Origin: Bacillota bacterium
GTDB taxonomy: Bacteria > Bacillota > Clostridia > Christensenellales > Aristaeellaceae
Assembly (NCBI GenBank): GCA_023444095.1
Contig: JAEZRP010000036.1
Location: forward strand, 1 to 64,000
Direction of reading: 5' to 3'
DNA: 64,000 bases
Shown piece by piece: positions 25,090 through 34,697 of the stretch. Numbering within the stretch: the first letter of the stretch is position 1; each line of letters starts with the position of its first letter. A program made the translations under genes and the position numbers. Below the pieces are notes generated by a model that was not told the DNA's origin, did not search any database, and worked only from the letters and a program-made list of their open reading frames with translations.

Positions 25090-25128
25090 CGCCACTGGCC
25101 CTTTGGAAACCCATGATTGAGCAATCGG
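25090..25128. repeat. Degenerate intergenic repeat, copy 3
   Basis: GGCCCTTTGGAAACCCATGATT right after the LtaS-like stop resembles the GGCCCTTGAGAATCCCATGC end of the copy at 12918. Only the right half is kept. Confidence 0.4.
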
Positions 25129-25143
25129 ATTTGTTTCGCCTGT

Positions 25144-25175
25144 CGGTCGCGCGTAGGCTCAGCCCCGCGCGACCG
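25144..25175 (+). terminator. Hairpin after the LtaS-like gene
   Basis: CGGTCGCGCG (25144-25153), a 12-nt loop and CGCGCGACCG (25166-25175); perfect stem with no T run. Confidence 0.6.
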
Positions 25176-25193
25176 AGAGGTATGAGGTGTGTA

Positions 25194-25238
25194 TGAGAGT
25201 CATGAAATCCATGTTTAAGCCCTATATCCTCGCCTGAC
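25194..25238 (+). pseudogene. 14-codon stub resembling an ABC exporter start
   Basis: ATG-AGA-GTC reading MRVMKSMFKPYILA then TGA. The MKSMFKPY pattern is like the first residues of multidrug ABC half-transporters, and it sits just before a clearly deleted ABC exporter gene. Probably the stump of a lost partner subunit. The evidence is thin because of its length. Confidence 0.3.
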
Positions 25239-25386
25239 CGCGGACGGCGGCATTCCGGGGTGATTTTTTAACACCTCCGCTTTGCTATACTCTCCGCGGG
25301 ATTTGATTTCCTCGGAGCGCGGCGGGCGGGGGTTTTCTATGCCTTCTGCCTGTGCGCGCGCACAAAAACAGGCGGAGGGATTTTTC

Positions 25387-25995
25387 ATGTTTCGCGCATT
25401 GCGGTTTTTCCTTTCAAACGGCTGGAAGTACGACAGGCTCTATGTCATTGAAAAGATTCTCTATCAGCTCACCAGCTCGCTTTTACCCATCGTTTTGACC
25501 GTCATGCCCAAGTTTATCATCGACGAATTGACGGGTGCTGGCCGGGCCGAACTTCTTGTGCTCTACGTCGCGCTCCTCGCGGGATTCGCGCTCTTCTTAA
25601 ACGCGGCGTCGGCGTTTCTCTATAAAGACGCGTTCACCCACCGGTTGCGCGTCAACGCGGCCTTCGACCTTGACGTCCATAGGATGCTCGCCGACGCCGA
25701 CTATCAGAACCTCGAGGATCCGGCGTTTCTCGAGCTTCAGAAGCGCGCGGAGAAGTTTCTGTCCTGCGACTGGCACGGCTTTGCGGGCCTCGTGCGCGGA
25801 AAGACGGCGGTCTTCATCTCCCATCGGCTCTCCTCCGCGCGCTTCTGCGACCGGATCGCCGTATTTAAGGGCGGAAGGATCGCCGAGCTCGGGCCCCACG
25901 CGGCGCTGCATGCGGCGGGTGGGCTGTACCGGACGCTCTACGACATGCAGGCACAATTTTATGCCGAACCCATTGACAGGGAAGCAAACGAATGA
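25387..25995 (+). pseudogene. ABC exporter gene with a large internal in-frame deletion
   Basis: 202 codons from ATG 25387 (GGAGGG upstream). Residues 1-137 match the N-terminal membrane part of a multidrug-type half-transporter (IVLTVMPKFIIDEL, a helix, then DADYQNLEDPAFLELQKRAE). At about 25788-25800 it jumps to the very end of the ATPase domain (TAVFISHRLSSARFCDRIAVF, FKGGRIAELG). Walker A, Q-loop, signature and Walker B are all missing, roughly 370 codons of a normal protein. The frame is kept, so a deleted protein could be made but cannot pump. A -10 like TATACT lies at 25283-25288. Confidence 0.8.
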
Positions 25996-26001
25996 TAAAA
26001 T
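25973..26001 (+). promoter_or_regulatory. Promoter of the metal-resistance operon
   Basis: TTGACA (25973-25978), a 17-bp spacer and TAAAAT (25996-26001), inside the last codons of the ABC remnant. Confidence 0.75.
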
Positions 26002-26005
26002 GAAC

Positions 26006-26025
26006 ATATGAACGGACGTTCAGAT
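26006..26025. promoter_or_regulatory. ArsR/SmtB-type operator
   Basis: ATATGAAC-GGAC-GTTCAGAT: 8-bp arms matching at 7 of 8 positions around a 4-bp centre. It covers the predicted transcription start of the operon. Form and place fit an autorepressor site for the regulator encoded next. Confidence 0.8.
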
Positions 26026-26042
26026 GAAAGGAGGCGGGCGAG

Positions 26043-26408
26043 ATGACGGAGCGGGAGGCGGAGTGCTGCGAGCTACTGCATCTGCACATGGACGTCGTCG
26101 ACAAGGTGCGCGCGATGATCCCGTCCGAGGATACGCTTTACGATCTGACGGAGCTTTTCCGCATCTTTGGCGATTCGACGCGGGTTCGGATTCTCTATGT
26201 GCTCTTCGCGCAGGAGATGTGCGTGTGCGATATTGCGGGGGTCCTCGGCATGACACAGTCGGCGATTTCGCACCAGCTGCGCGCGCTCAAGAACGCGAAG
26301 TTGGTGAAGGCGCGGCGCGAGGGCAAGACCGTTTTCTACTCGCTCGCCGACGATCATGTGCGTTCGATCATCGACCAGGGAATCGAGCATGTAACGGAGG
26401 ACGAATGA
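26043..26408 (+). CDS. ArsR/SmtB-family metal-sensing repressor
   Basis: 121 aa. Winged helix with recognition region MTQSAISHQLRALKNAKLV. Both known metal-site types are visible. One is a thiol site, CVCD in helix 3 (MCVCDIAG), together with an N-terminal CC and HLH (EAECCELLHLHMD), as in CadC/ZiaR. The other is a C-terminal alpha-5 set, DDHVRSIIDQGIEHVTED, with the SmtB D-x-H...H-x-x-E spacing. Sensing Zn(II), Cd(II) or Pb(II) is expected. AGGAGG precedes ATG 26043. It represses itself and the two export genes through the operator upstream. Confidence 0.9.
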   Translation: MTEREAECCELLHLHMDVVDKVRAMIPSEDTLYDLTELFRIFGDSTRVRILYVLFAQEMCVCDIAGVLGMTQSAISHQLRALKNAKLVKARREGKTVFYSLADDHVRSIIDQGIEHVTEDE

Positions 26409-26409
26409 A

Positions 26410-26628
26410 ATGAAAAAGAGATTCTCGCTCACGGATCTGGATTGCGCGAACTGCGCCGCGAAGATGGAGGCGGCGATCAAAAAAATCGACGGTGTGAGGG
26501 ACGCTTCGGTGAGCTTCATGACGCAGAAAATGACGATCGAGGCGGACGACGCGCGCTTCGACGAGATCATGGACCAGGTGGTCGCGGCATGCCGCAAGGT
26601 GGAGCCGGACTGCAAAATCAAGAGGTAA
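26410..26628 (+). CDS. Stand-alone heavy-metal-associated (HMA) domain protein
   Basis: 72 aa, a complete ferredoxin-like HMA domain with DCANCAAKME (the Cys-x-x-Cys metal site near residues 12-15) and no other domain. Asp just before the first Cys is typical of Zn/Cd/Pb rather than Cu domains. It starts 1 nt after the regulator stop and ends 4 nt before the P-type ATPase, which itself lacks an HMA domain. It likely serves as that pump's detached N-terminal domain or chaperone. Confidence 0.9.
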   Translation: MKKRFSLTDLDCANCAAKMEAAIKKIDGVRDASVSFMTQKMTIEADDARFDEIMDQVVAACRKVEPDCKIKR

Positions 26629-26632
26629 GAGG

Positions 26633-28486
<1,854 letters not shown>

Positions 28487-28499
28487 ATTTCGCATCCCG

Positions 28500-28533
28500 G
28501 AGGGCGCATCCGAAGCGGCGCGCCCTCATTTTT
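28500..28533 (+). terminator. Terminator of the metal-resistance operon
   Basis: GAGGGCGC (28500-28507) pairs with GCGCCCTC (28520-28527), then ATTTTT. Confidence 0.8.
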
Positions 28534-28537
28534 GCGG

Positions 28538-28566
28538 TTGACTGGCCCGCCCCGCGGCGATATAAT
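28538..28566 (+). promoter_or_regulatory. Promoter of the ABC-2 exporter operon
   Basis: TTGACT (28538-28543), a 17-bp spacer and TATAAT (28561-28566). Confidence 0.78.
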
Positions 28567-28613
28567 GAAAGGACACGTTTCATCCGCGCCCGACCGTCCA
28601 ATCGAGGATCGAT

Positions 28614-29588
28614 ATGATTGAGGTCAAAAATCTGAACAAGACCTACCGCGTCGCCAAGCGGAACGCCGGCTTTGGCAACGCGCTCAGGTCGTTTTTTTCG
28701 CGGGATTTTGAGACCGTCCACGCGCTCACCGACGTCGGCTTCGCGATTCAAGACGGCGAGACGGTCGGCTACATCGGGCCGAACGGCGCGGGAAAGAGCA
28801 CAACGATCAAGATCATGTGCGGCGTCCTCACGCCCGACAGCGGCGAGTGCCTCGTGAACGGCCGCGTCCCATGGAAGGAGCGCGTGTCCCACGCGCGGGA
28901 GATCGGCGTCGTGTTCGGCCAGCGCAGCCAGCTCTGGTGGGACGTGCCGGTGATCGACAGCTTCGAGCTGATCCGCGACATCTACAGGATTGGCGACGCC
29001 CTTTACGGACGGAATCTCTCGGAGCTCACGGATCTTCTCGATCTCGGCGAGCTTCTGAAGACCCCCGCGCGCAATCTGAGCCTCGGCCAGCGCATGCGCT
29101 GTGAGATCGCGGCGTCGCTTCTTCACAGCCCGAAGGTTCTGTTTCTGGACGAGCCGACCATCGGACTCGACGCGGTCTCCAAGATCGCCGTGCGCGCGTT
29201 CATCCGAAGGCTCAATGCGGAGCGCGGAACAACGATTATCCTGACCACCCACGACATGCAGGACATCGAGGCGCTGACTGAGCGCATCCTTTTGATCGGC
29301 AAGGGCAGGATTTTGCTCGACGGGAGCCTGACGGAGCTCAAGAGGCGCTCGACCGGGCAAAAGACGCTCGCCGTGGAGTACAGGGGAAGCATGCCCCGGA
29401 TGCGCGCGGGCATGGCGATCATGGAGTCGAGGGAGGGGCGGATGGTCGTTTCGCTCGACCCGTCGGCCTTGTCGGTTTCGGACGCGATCATATACCTCGC
29501 GTCGCAGGCGGAGCTCGTGGACGTCTCCGTCTCCGATGTCTCCGCCGAGCAGATGGTAGCCGCGCTCTACCGGGAGTACCGCATATGA
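28614..29588 (+). CDS. ABC-2-type exporter ATPase
   Basis: 324 aa. Walker A GPNGAGKST, Q-loop FGQRSQLWWDVPVIDSF (the QRSQLWWD variant marks the subfamily working with DUF990-type permeases), signature LSLGQRMR, Walker B VLFLDEPTIGLD, H-loop TTHDMQDIE, and a ~90-residue C-terminal regulatory part. It energises export through the two permeases that follow. The substrate is unknown in this subfamily. Confidence 0.88.
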   Translation: MIEVKNLNKTYRVAKRNAGFGNALRSFFSRDFETVHALTDVGFAIQDGETVGYIGPNGAGKSTTIKIMCGVLTPDSGECLVNGRVPWKERVSHAREIGVVFGQRSQLWWDVPVIDSFELIRDIYRIGDALYGRNLSELTDLLDLGELLKTPARNLSLGQRMRCEIAASLLHSPKVLFLDEPTIGLDAVSKIAVRAFIRRLNAERGTTIILTTHDMQDIEALTERILLIGKGRILLDGSLTELKRRSTGQKTLAVEYRGSMPRMRAGMAIMESREGRMVVSLDPSALSVSDAIIYLASQAELVDVSVSDVSAEQMVAALYREYRI

Positions 29589-30388
29589 AAATGTACCTCT
29601 CCATCTTCCGCGTGCGGTTCATCAACAGCCTGCAGTACCGGGCGGTGGTGATCGGCGCGATCATGAAGGGCTTTCTCTACGCGTTCATGGAGATATTGGC
29701 GTACGCCGCGCTCTACCGCTCCGGTCAGTTCTCTTTCCCCTTTGCGTTTTCACAGATGGTCTCCTACGTCTGGGTGCAGGAGACGTTCCTGGTTCTGTTC
29801 GTCGTCGTCTTTGGAGACGGCGAGATCTACTCCGCCATCGGGGACGGGTCCATCGCCTACGACCTCGTGCGCCCGGTGAGCCTCTACGGGCGCTGGTTCT
29901 GCCAGTCGGCGGCTAACCGGCTCGCGTTCACGGTCGTGAACTGCCTGCCCGTGCTTCTCCTGGCGTTTTTCATGCCGGAGCCTTTCCGCGCGTCCCTGCC
30001 GCCGAGCGTCGGCCAGGCGCTTCTGTTCCTCGTCTCGACCGTGCTCGCGTTTTCGGTCGTCGTTTCGTTCGCGATGCTCATGTACGTCTCGCTCTTTTAT
30101 ACGATCTCGCAGCGCGGCGTGCGGATTATCGTGACCGCGGTCACCTCCTTCCTTTCAGGAGGCATCGTGCCCCTGCCGTTTTTTCCGGCCCCGATTCTCG
30201 CGGTCGTGAGATTCCTTCCGTTCGCCGCGATGCAGAACATGCCGCTTCAGATCTACGCGGGCGCCCTCTTGGGCGTGGACGCGCTGCGCGGCATCGCGTT
30301 TCAAATTGTTTGGCTCGCCGCGCTGGTTCTGCTCGGCCGGCTCGCCATGCGCCGCGCGCTCCGGAAAGTGATCGTACAGGGGGGATAA
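29585..30388 (+). CDS. ABC-2 permease, DUF990-like (first)
   Basis: 267 aa with six predicted helices. It opens MKMYLSIFRVRFINSLQYR, the amphipathic start typical of this family, and contains VWVQETFLVL and YDLVRPVSLYGRW. ATG 29585 overlaps the ATPase stop by 4 nt. Confidence 0.82.
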   Translation: MKMYLSIFRVRFINSLQYRAVVIGAIMKGFLYAFMEILAYAALYRSGQFSFPFAFSQMVSYVWVQETFLVLFVVVFGDGEIYSAIGDGSIAYDLVRPVSLYGRWFCQSAANRLAFTVVNCLPVLLLAFFMPEPFRASLPPSVGQALLFLVSTVLAFSVVVSFAMLMYVSLFYTISQRGVRIIVTAVTSFLSGGIVPLPFFPAPILAVVRFLPFAAMQNMPLQIYAGALLGVDALRGIAFQIVWLAALVLLGRLAMRRALRKVIVQGG

Positions 30389-30389
30389 C

Positions 30390-31166
30390 ATGCGCCTTTT
30401 TGTCGGCTATGTCGCGATGCAATTGAAGAGCCAGATGCAGTACAAAATCTCATTTCTCCTCTCGACGTTCGGGCAGTTCCTCACAGCCTTCGCGTCGTTT
30501 TTCGGTGTTTCCTTCATCTTCGAGCGGATCGACGCCGTCGACGAGTTTTCCTACGGGCACGTGCTTTTGTGCTTCGCCATCGTCATGATCGCGTTTTCGG
30601 TGGGCGAGATGATCGGCGGCGGGTTCGCGGTCTTTCCGCGGCTCCTCGGAAACGGCGGGCTCGACCGGGCGCTGGTCAGGCCGCGGAGCGTCATATTGCA
30701 GGTGCTTTTGCCGAACATGGACTTCACGCGGCTCGGCCTTTTCGCGCAGGCGATCGTGGTTCTTCTGATCGCGATTCCCGCGAGCGGGATCGCCTGGAAC
30801 TGGCAAAAGGCCGCGACGCTCTTTTTGATGATCGTTTGCGGAAGCGCCGTGTTCTACGCGCTGTTTCTCACGACCGCCGCGTTCACATTTTTCACCGTCG
30901 AGGCGACGGATTTTCTGAACGTCTTCACCTACGGCGCGCGCCAGTTCGGCAAGTACCCGTTCTCCGTCTACGGAAAGGGGATCCTTAGATTCCTTACGTT
31001 CGTGATCCCGCTGGCGCTGTTCCAGTACTATCCGCTTCTCTACCTCATCGACAGAAGGAACGGCGCGCTCTTCATGCTCTCGCCGCTTCTCTCGCTCTTG
31101 TTCCTCGTCCCCGTGCACGCGCTTTTCCGGTTCGGGCTCAAAAAATTCAAGTCGACCGGCTCGTGA
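30390..31166 (+). CDS. ABC-2 permease, DUF990-like (second)
   Basis: 258 aa, six predicted helices. It is distantly similar to the preceding permease (MQLKSQMQYKISFLLSTFG start; NGGLDRALVRPRSVILQ; TYGARQFGKYPFSVYG). One nucleotide separates the two genes, so they form a heterodimeric exporter. Confidence 0.82.
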   Translation: MRLFVGYVAMQLKSQMQYKISFLLSTFGQFLTAFASFFGVSFIFERIDAVDEFSYGHVLLCFAIVMIAFSVGEMIGGGFAVFPRLLGNGGLDRALVRPRSVILQVLLPNMDFTRLGLFAQAIVVLLIAIPASGIAWNWQKAATLFLMIVCGSAVFYALFLTTAAFTFFTVEATDFLNVFTYGARQFGKYPFSVYGKGILRFLTFVIPLALFQYYPLLYLIDRRNGALFMLSPLLSLLFLVPVHALFRFGLKKFKSTGS

Positions 31167-31206
31167 TTCGCGTGACGAAATCACGGACCGCCCGACGCGC
31201 GCGTGC

Positions 31207-31212
31207 TATAAT
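31207..31212 (+). promoter_or_regulatory. -10 box upstream of thioredoxin
   Basis: TATAAT 30 nt before the ATG. No good -35 is seen at the proper distance. Confidence 0.5.
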
Positions 31213-31242
31213 GGCCTCAATCAAACGAGGGAGGACAAAAAA

Positions 31243-31551
31243 ATGTCTGTCGTTACCATCACAAAGGATAATTTCAACAAAGAGGTCATGGAATCCGACA
31301 AGCCGGTTCTTTTGGATTTCTGGGCGAGCTGGTGTGGCCCGTGCCGGATGGTATCCCCGGTCGTCGACGAGATCGCGCGCGAGAAGGACGACATCAAGGT
31401 GGGCAAGGTGAACGTCGACGAGCAGCGCGAGCTTGCGTCCGCGTTCAATATCATGTCGATTCCGACGCTCGTCGTCATGAAAAACGGCAAGGTAGTCAAC
31501 TCCGCCATGGGCGCGCGGCCGAAGAAGCAGATTCTCTCGCTGCTCGACTGA
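31243..31551 (+). CDS. trxA: Thioredoxin
   Basis: 102 aa, full thioredoxin fold: LDFWASWCGPCRMVSP with the classical WCGPC site (about residues 29-33), cis-proline SIPT and the final MGARPKKQI helix. General protein disulfide reductase in the cytoplasm, presumably recharged by the TrxB encoded at 32660. GGGAGGAC precedes the ATG. Its stop directly abuts that of the convergent Crp/Fnr gene. Confidence 0.95.
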   Translation: MSVVTITKDNFNKEVMESDKPVLLDFWASWCGPCRMVSPVVDEIAREKDDIKVGKVNVDEQRELASAFNIMSIPTLVVMKNGKVVNSAMGARPKKQILSLLD

Positions 31552-32208
31552 TCAGCCCGCCAGCGCGCGCAGGCGCTTCTCGTCGAGGAGCAGAATCTCC
31601 CCGCGCGATACGCGGACCATCCCCTCGGACTGAAAATAGCGGAGCATGCGCGTGACGACCTCGCGCGCCGTTCCCATGTGGTTCGCGATCCGCTCGTGGG
31701 TGATCGTGATCCGGTCGGAGTCCTCGAGCGCCGCCTCCTCGGTCAGAAACTGCGCGAGCCGCCTGTCGAAGCTCTTCCACATGATCTGCTCGACGAGCCA
31801 CATGACCTCTGTAAACCGCTCGGCCATGATCTGGTTCGTGTAGTTTGCAAGGGCGGCAGATTTTTCCATGAGCGTCTTGTAGGTCGCCGCCGGGACGATG
31901 AAGAGCTCGGAATCCTTCTCGGCCTCGATCGTGATGTCGAACTGGAGGGAGGAGACCATGCAAGAGGCTGACAAGAGGCAGATGTCTCGCTCGAACAGCC
32001 GGTAGAGGGTGATCTCCTTGCCCTCCTCGGAGTTGATGTAGGCGCGCAACTGGCCGGAGCTCATCAGAAGGAGCCCCACGCAGTCCTCACTGCCGTTATG
32101 GATGCGCACGCCCGCGGGGAAGCACTTGGCGACGGCTGATTCCTCGAGCACGGCCTGCTCCTGGGGGGTGAGCCTGTCCCAGACGGGAAAATAATCGGCG
32201 ATCTTCAT
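31552..32208 (-). CDS. Crp/Fnr-family transcription regulator
   Basis: 218 aa from ATG 32208 (GGAGGAG upstream). N-terminal cyclic-nucleotide-binding-type jelly roll (about 15-125, VGLLLMSSGQLRAYINSEEGKE) with cysteines in DICLLSASC, a dimerisation helix, and a C-terminal HTH (ITHERIANHMGTAREVVTRMLRYF). There is no N-terminal Fe-S cysteine cluster, so it is not a classical Fnr. Placed between thioredoxin genes it may sense redox state or a metabolite and control them. Effector unknown. Confidence 0.87.
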   Translation of the reverse strand: MKIADYFPVWDRLTPQEQAVLEESAVAKCFPAGVRIHNGSEDCVGLLLMSSGQLRAYINSEEGKEITLYRLFERDICLLSASCMVSSLQFDITIEAEKDSELFIVPAATYKTLMEKSAALANYTNQIMAERFTEVMWLVEQIMWKSFDRRLAQFLTEEAALEDSDRITITHERIANHMGTAREVVTRMLRYFQSEGMVRVSRGEILLLDEKRLRALAG

Positions 32209-32244
32209 CTTTCTCCTCCAAACCGGACCAATCCGCATAACTAT

Positions 32245-32272
32245 ATTATAAGCGAATTCTTTTTTCTGTCAA
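32245..32272 (-). promoter_or_regulatory. Promoter of the Crp/Fnr gene
   Basis: Minus strand TTGACA (32272-32267), a 16-bp spacer and TATAAT (32250-32245). Confidence 0.78.
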
Positions 32273-32299
32273 ACCTCGCTTTCGGTCAGATCGATGTGT

Positions 32300-32305
32300 T
32301 ATAAT
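32300..32305 (+). promoter_or_regulatory. -10 box upstream of the thioredoxin-like/trxB operon
   Basis: TATAAT 28 nt before ATG 32334; the -35 region is poor, which suits an activated promoter. The divergent Crp/Fnr promoter lies about 30 bp away. Confidence 0.5.
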
Positions 32306-32333
32306 AGGAGTGGAAAAGCGCGTCGGAGGCAAT

Positions 32334-32663
32334 ATGGCCATTCGAAAGATTACGGGAGAGAACATGGCGGAGATCGAGGCGCAGGAAGGCCCGGCGCTTG
32401 TGGAGTTCTCGGCAAACTGGTGCGTTTATTGCAGGCGCATCGAACCCGCGCTCAGGCGGCTGTCCGAGAAATACGCGGGCAGAGTGACCTTCGGCTGCGT
32501 CAATATTGACGACGACCCCGGTCTCGAGGAGCGGTTCGATGTCGACACGGTACCCTCGCTCTTTGTGTACGGCAACTCAAAATGGTCGGAGGCGCTTGTC
32601 GCCCCCGCCTCCGAGGCTGAAATCGACGCCTTCCTGCGCGCGCATCTCGAGGTGAATGTATGA
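32334..32663 (+). CDS. Thioredoxin-like protein with a WCVYC site
   Basis: 109 aa from ATG 32334 (GGAGG upstream). Thioredoxin fold with VEFSANWCVYCRRIEP (CVYC near residues 31-34) and cis-proline TVPS. The Val-Tyr dipeptide differs from the Gly-Pro of normal thioredoxin and should change its redox potential and partners. Overlaps trxB by 4 nt, so it is a dedicated partner or second substrate of that reductase. Confidence 0.88.
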   Translation: MAIRKITGENMAEIEAQEGPALVEFSANWCVYCRRIEPALRRLSEKYAGRVTFGCVNIDDDPGLEERFDVDTVPSLFVYGNSKWSEALVAPASEAEIDAFLRAHLEVNV

Positions 32664-33589
32664 AGATTTACGATGTGATCATCGTCGGGGGCGGCCCCGC
32701 CGGCTACTCGGCAGCGCTCTATTGCGCGCGCGCCGGGCTTGAAACCCTCGTCGTCGAGAAGCTCTCCGCCGGCGGGCAGATGGCGACGACTGCGCTTGTC
32801 GACAACTACCCCGGTTTCGACGAGGGGATCGACGGATTCGTGCTCGCGGAGAAGATGGCGCGCGGCGCGACGCGGTTCGGCGCGGAAACGCAGTACGCGG
32901 AGGTTACGGGCATCGACCTTGCGAGCACGCCCAAACGGATCGAGACGACCGACGGCGTTCTGACCGCGAAGGCGGTCATCCTCGCCATGGGCGCTTCCCC
33001 GCGCGAACTGGGACTGCAGGGCGAGCGCGAGATGCGCGGCCGCGGGGTCCACTACTGCGCAACCTGCGACGCCATGTTCTACAAGGGAAGGACCGTCGCG
33101 GTGATCGGCGGCGGAAACACAGCCGTTTCGGACGCCCTGACCCTCTCGCGCATGAGCAGAAAGGTGTACATCGTGCATCGGCGGGACCAGCTTCGCGCGA
33201 CGAAGAACTACCTTGAGCCGCTCCGCAAGGCCGGGAACATCGAGATCGTCTGGAACGCGCTCATCACGGGCTTCGAGCGCGCCGGGGACGGGAAGTTTGC
33301 GGGCCTCGAACTCACGGACAAGGTGACGGGGGAACAGACGAAGCTCAGCTGCGACGGCGCGTTCGTGGCCATCGGCCGCTCTCCGGACTCCGCGCTCGTC
33401 AAGGGTCAGATCGCGCTCGACGATGGTGGCTACATCGTTGCGGACGAGACGACCAGGACGAGTCTGCCCGGCGTGTTTGCCGTGGGCGACATCCGCACAA
33501 AGCACCTCCGGCAGATCGTCACGGCGGCGGCCGACGGCGCTGTTTCGTCCGTCTTCGCGGAGGAATACATTAACGAGCTCAAGGATTAG
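32660..33589 (+). CDS. trxB: Thioredoxin reductase
   Basis: 309 aa. FAD motif VGGGPAGYSAALYCARAG at the N-terminus, redox-active CATCD (about residues 134-137), NAD(P)H motif GGGNTAVSDAL, and the second FAD motif GVFAVGDIR. Reduces thioredoxins with NADPH, or possibly ferredoxin or NADH in anaerobes. The NADPH-site basic residues appear as HRRDQLRA. Translationally coupled to the CVYC protein. Confidence 0.95.
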   Translation: MKIYDVIIVGGGPAGYSAALYCARAGLETLVVEKLSAGGQMATTALVDNYPGFDEGIDGFVLAEKMARGATRFGAETQYAEVTGIDLASTPKRIETTDGVLTAKAVILAMGASPRELGLQGEREMRGRGVHYCATCDAMFYKGRTVAVIGGGNTAVSDALTLSRMSRKVYIVHRRDQLRATKNYLEPLRKAGNIEIVWNALITGFERAGDGKFAGLELTDKVTGEQTKLSCDGAFVAIGRSPDSALVKGQIALDDGGYIVADETTRTSLPGVFAVGDIRTKHLRQIVTAAADGAVSSVFAEEYINELKD

Positions 33590-33623
33590 GCAAACCACAA
33601 AATCCTGCGCGGGTTTGGCTATA

Positions 33624-33733
33624 CTTTTCGCCCAAGGCTGTGTCGCTGCCGACTTGACATGCGGCAATTTCACCGAAGCTACATGGTTTTTCGCGGTTCA
33701 CCGCAAAAAGCCAACCGTGCCTTGGACGAAAAG
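33624..33733. ncRNA. Unexplained structured element (possible RNA or miniature repeat)
   Basis: A 15-bp inverted repeat with one mismatch (CTTTTCGCCCAAGGC at 33624-33638, GCCTTGGACGAAAAG at 33719-33733) encloses two further hairpins. One is TGCCG/CGGCA near 33647-33666. The other is GGTTTTTCGCGG-TTCA-CCGCAAAAAGCC near 33685-33712. Together they draw a three-way junction. A TATACT lies at 33620-33625. It may be a small RNA, a riboswitch-like leader or a MITE. No reading frame fits. Confidence 0.45.
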
Positions 33734-33787
33734 ACGCCGCCGCTCAGTCTTTTTGCGTCTTGCTCTAGAACAGTTTGTTCAAAAGGG

Positions 33788-33816
33788 GGCGCGCCGCCTT
33801 GATCGCGCCTTTTTTT
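33788..33816 (+). terminator. Rho-independent terminator before degV
   Basis: GGCGCG (33788-33793) pairs with CGCGCC (33804-33809), then seven T. It ends either the trxB transcript or a transcript of the structured element. Confidence 0.75.
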
Positions 33817-33872
33817 GATGCTATTCTTTTTCTATTCCCTGCGCGGGGCGCGAAAACATGGGAGGGTACACA

Positions 33873-34697
33873 ATGACCGGACGAATCGTCGTCGATAGCT
33901 GCTGCGACGTTACAGAGGAACTGAAGGAAAAATACAATATCGTCTCCGTGCCGCTCACGATCACGCTGGGCGACAGGCACATCGCAGACGACGATGCGCT
34001 CGACATGGAGACGCTGATCTGCGATATGAAGGCCTGCACGGGAAAGGTCGGCTCCGCCGCGCCCTCGCCCGCGCTCTTTGAGGAGGCCTTTCGGGATGCG
34101 GAGGAGTGCTACGCGGTCACGCTGTCCTCGAACCTCTCAGGTTCTCACCAGGCGGCGCTCGTCGGCGCGGAGCTCTCTAAAAACGAGGACGTCCACGTGT
34201 TCGATTCGAAGAGCGCGTCCGCGGGCGAGGTGCTCCTTGCCGTGAAGATCGGCGAAATGCTGCGCGCGGGCCTCAGCAAGGCGTCGGTCGTGTCGGCGGT
34301 CGAGCGGTTCGTCAAGCAGATGAAGACCTACTTCGTGCTCGAAAGCCTCGACAACCTCGTGAAAAATGGACGTCTTCACAAGATCACGGCGCGGCTCATC
34401 TCCGTCATCGGCATTCGGCCCATTATGGGCTCGGACGGCGACGGCAACATCGCCTTCTTTTCCCACGCGCGCGGCGAGAAGCAGATCGTACAAAAGCTGG
34501 CGGACACTGTGGAAGAGAGCGGGCGCGAGACCGAGGACGGCTGCATGGTGATCGCCCACTGCAACAATCTGCGCCTCGCGGAGAAGCTTCGGGAAGCGAT
34601 GAAGAACCGTTACCGCTTCCGCGACATTTTGATCGTCCCCACGCGCGGCATCAGCACGCTCTACGCGAACGATAAGGGGATCATCATCGCGTATTGA
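33873..34697 (+). CDS. degV: DegV-family fatty-acid-binding protein
   Basis: 274 aa from ATG 33873 (GGGAGGG upstream). Family pattern: IVVDSCCDVTEEL at the start, SAAPSPALFEEAF, VTLSSNLSGSHQAA and ESLDNLVKNGRLHK. DegV/FakB proteins bind a fatty acid and present it to a kinase for use in phospholipids. No FakA gene is in the window. A GNAT remnant overlaps its stop. Confidence 0.92.
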   Translation: MTGRIVVDSCCDVTEELKEKYNIVSVPLTITLGDRHIADDDALDMETLICDMKACTGKVGSAAPSPALFEEAFRDAEECYAVTLSSNLSGSHQAALVGAELSKNEDVHVFDSKSASAGEVLLAVKIGEMLRAGLSKASVVSAVERFVKQMKTYFVLESLDNLVKNGRLHKITARLISVIGIRPIMGSDGDGNIAFFSHARGEKQIVQKLADTVEESGRETEDGCMVIAHCNNLRLAEKLREAMKNRYRFRDILIVPTRGISTLYANDKGIIIAY

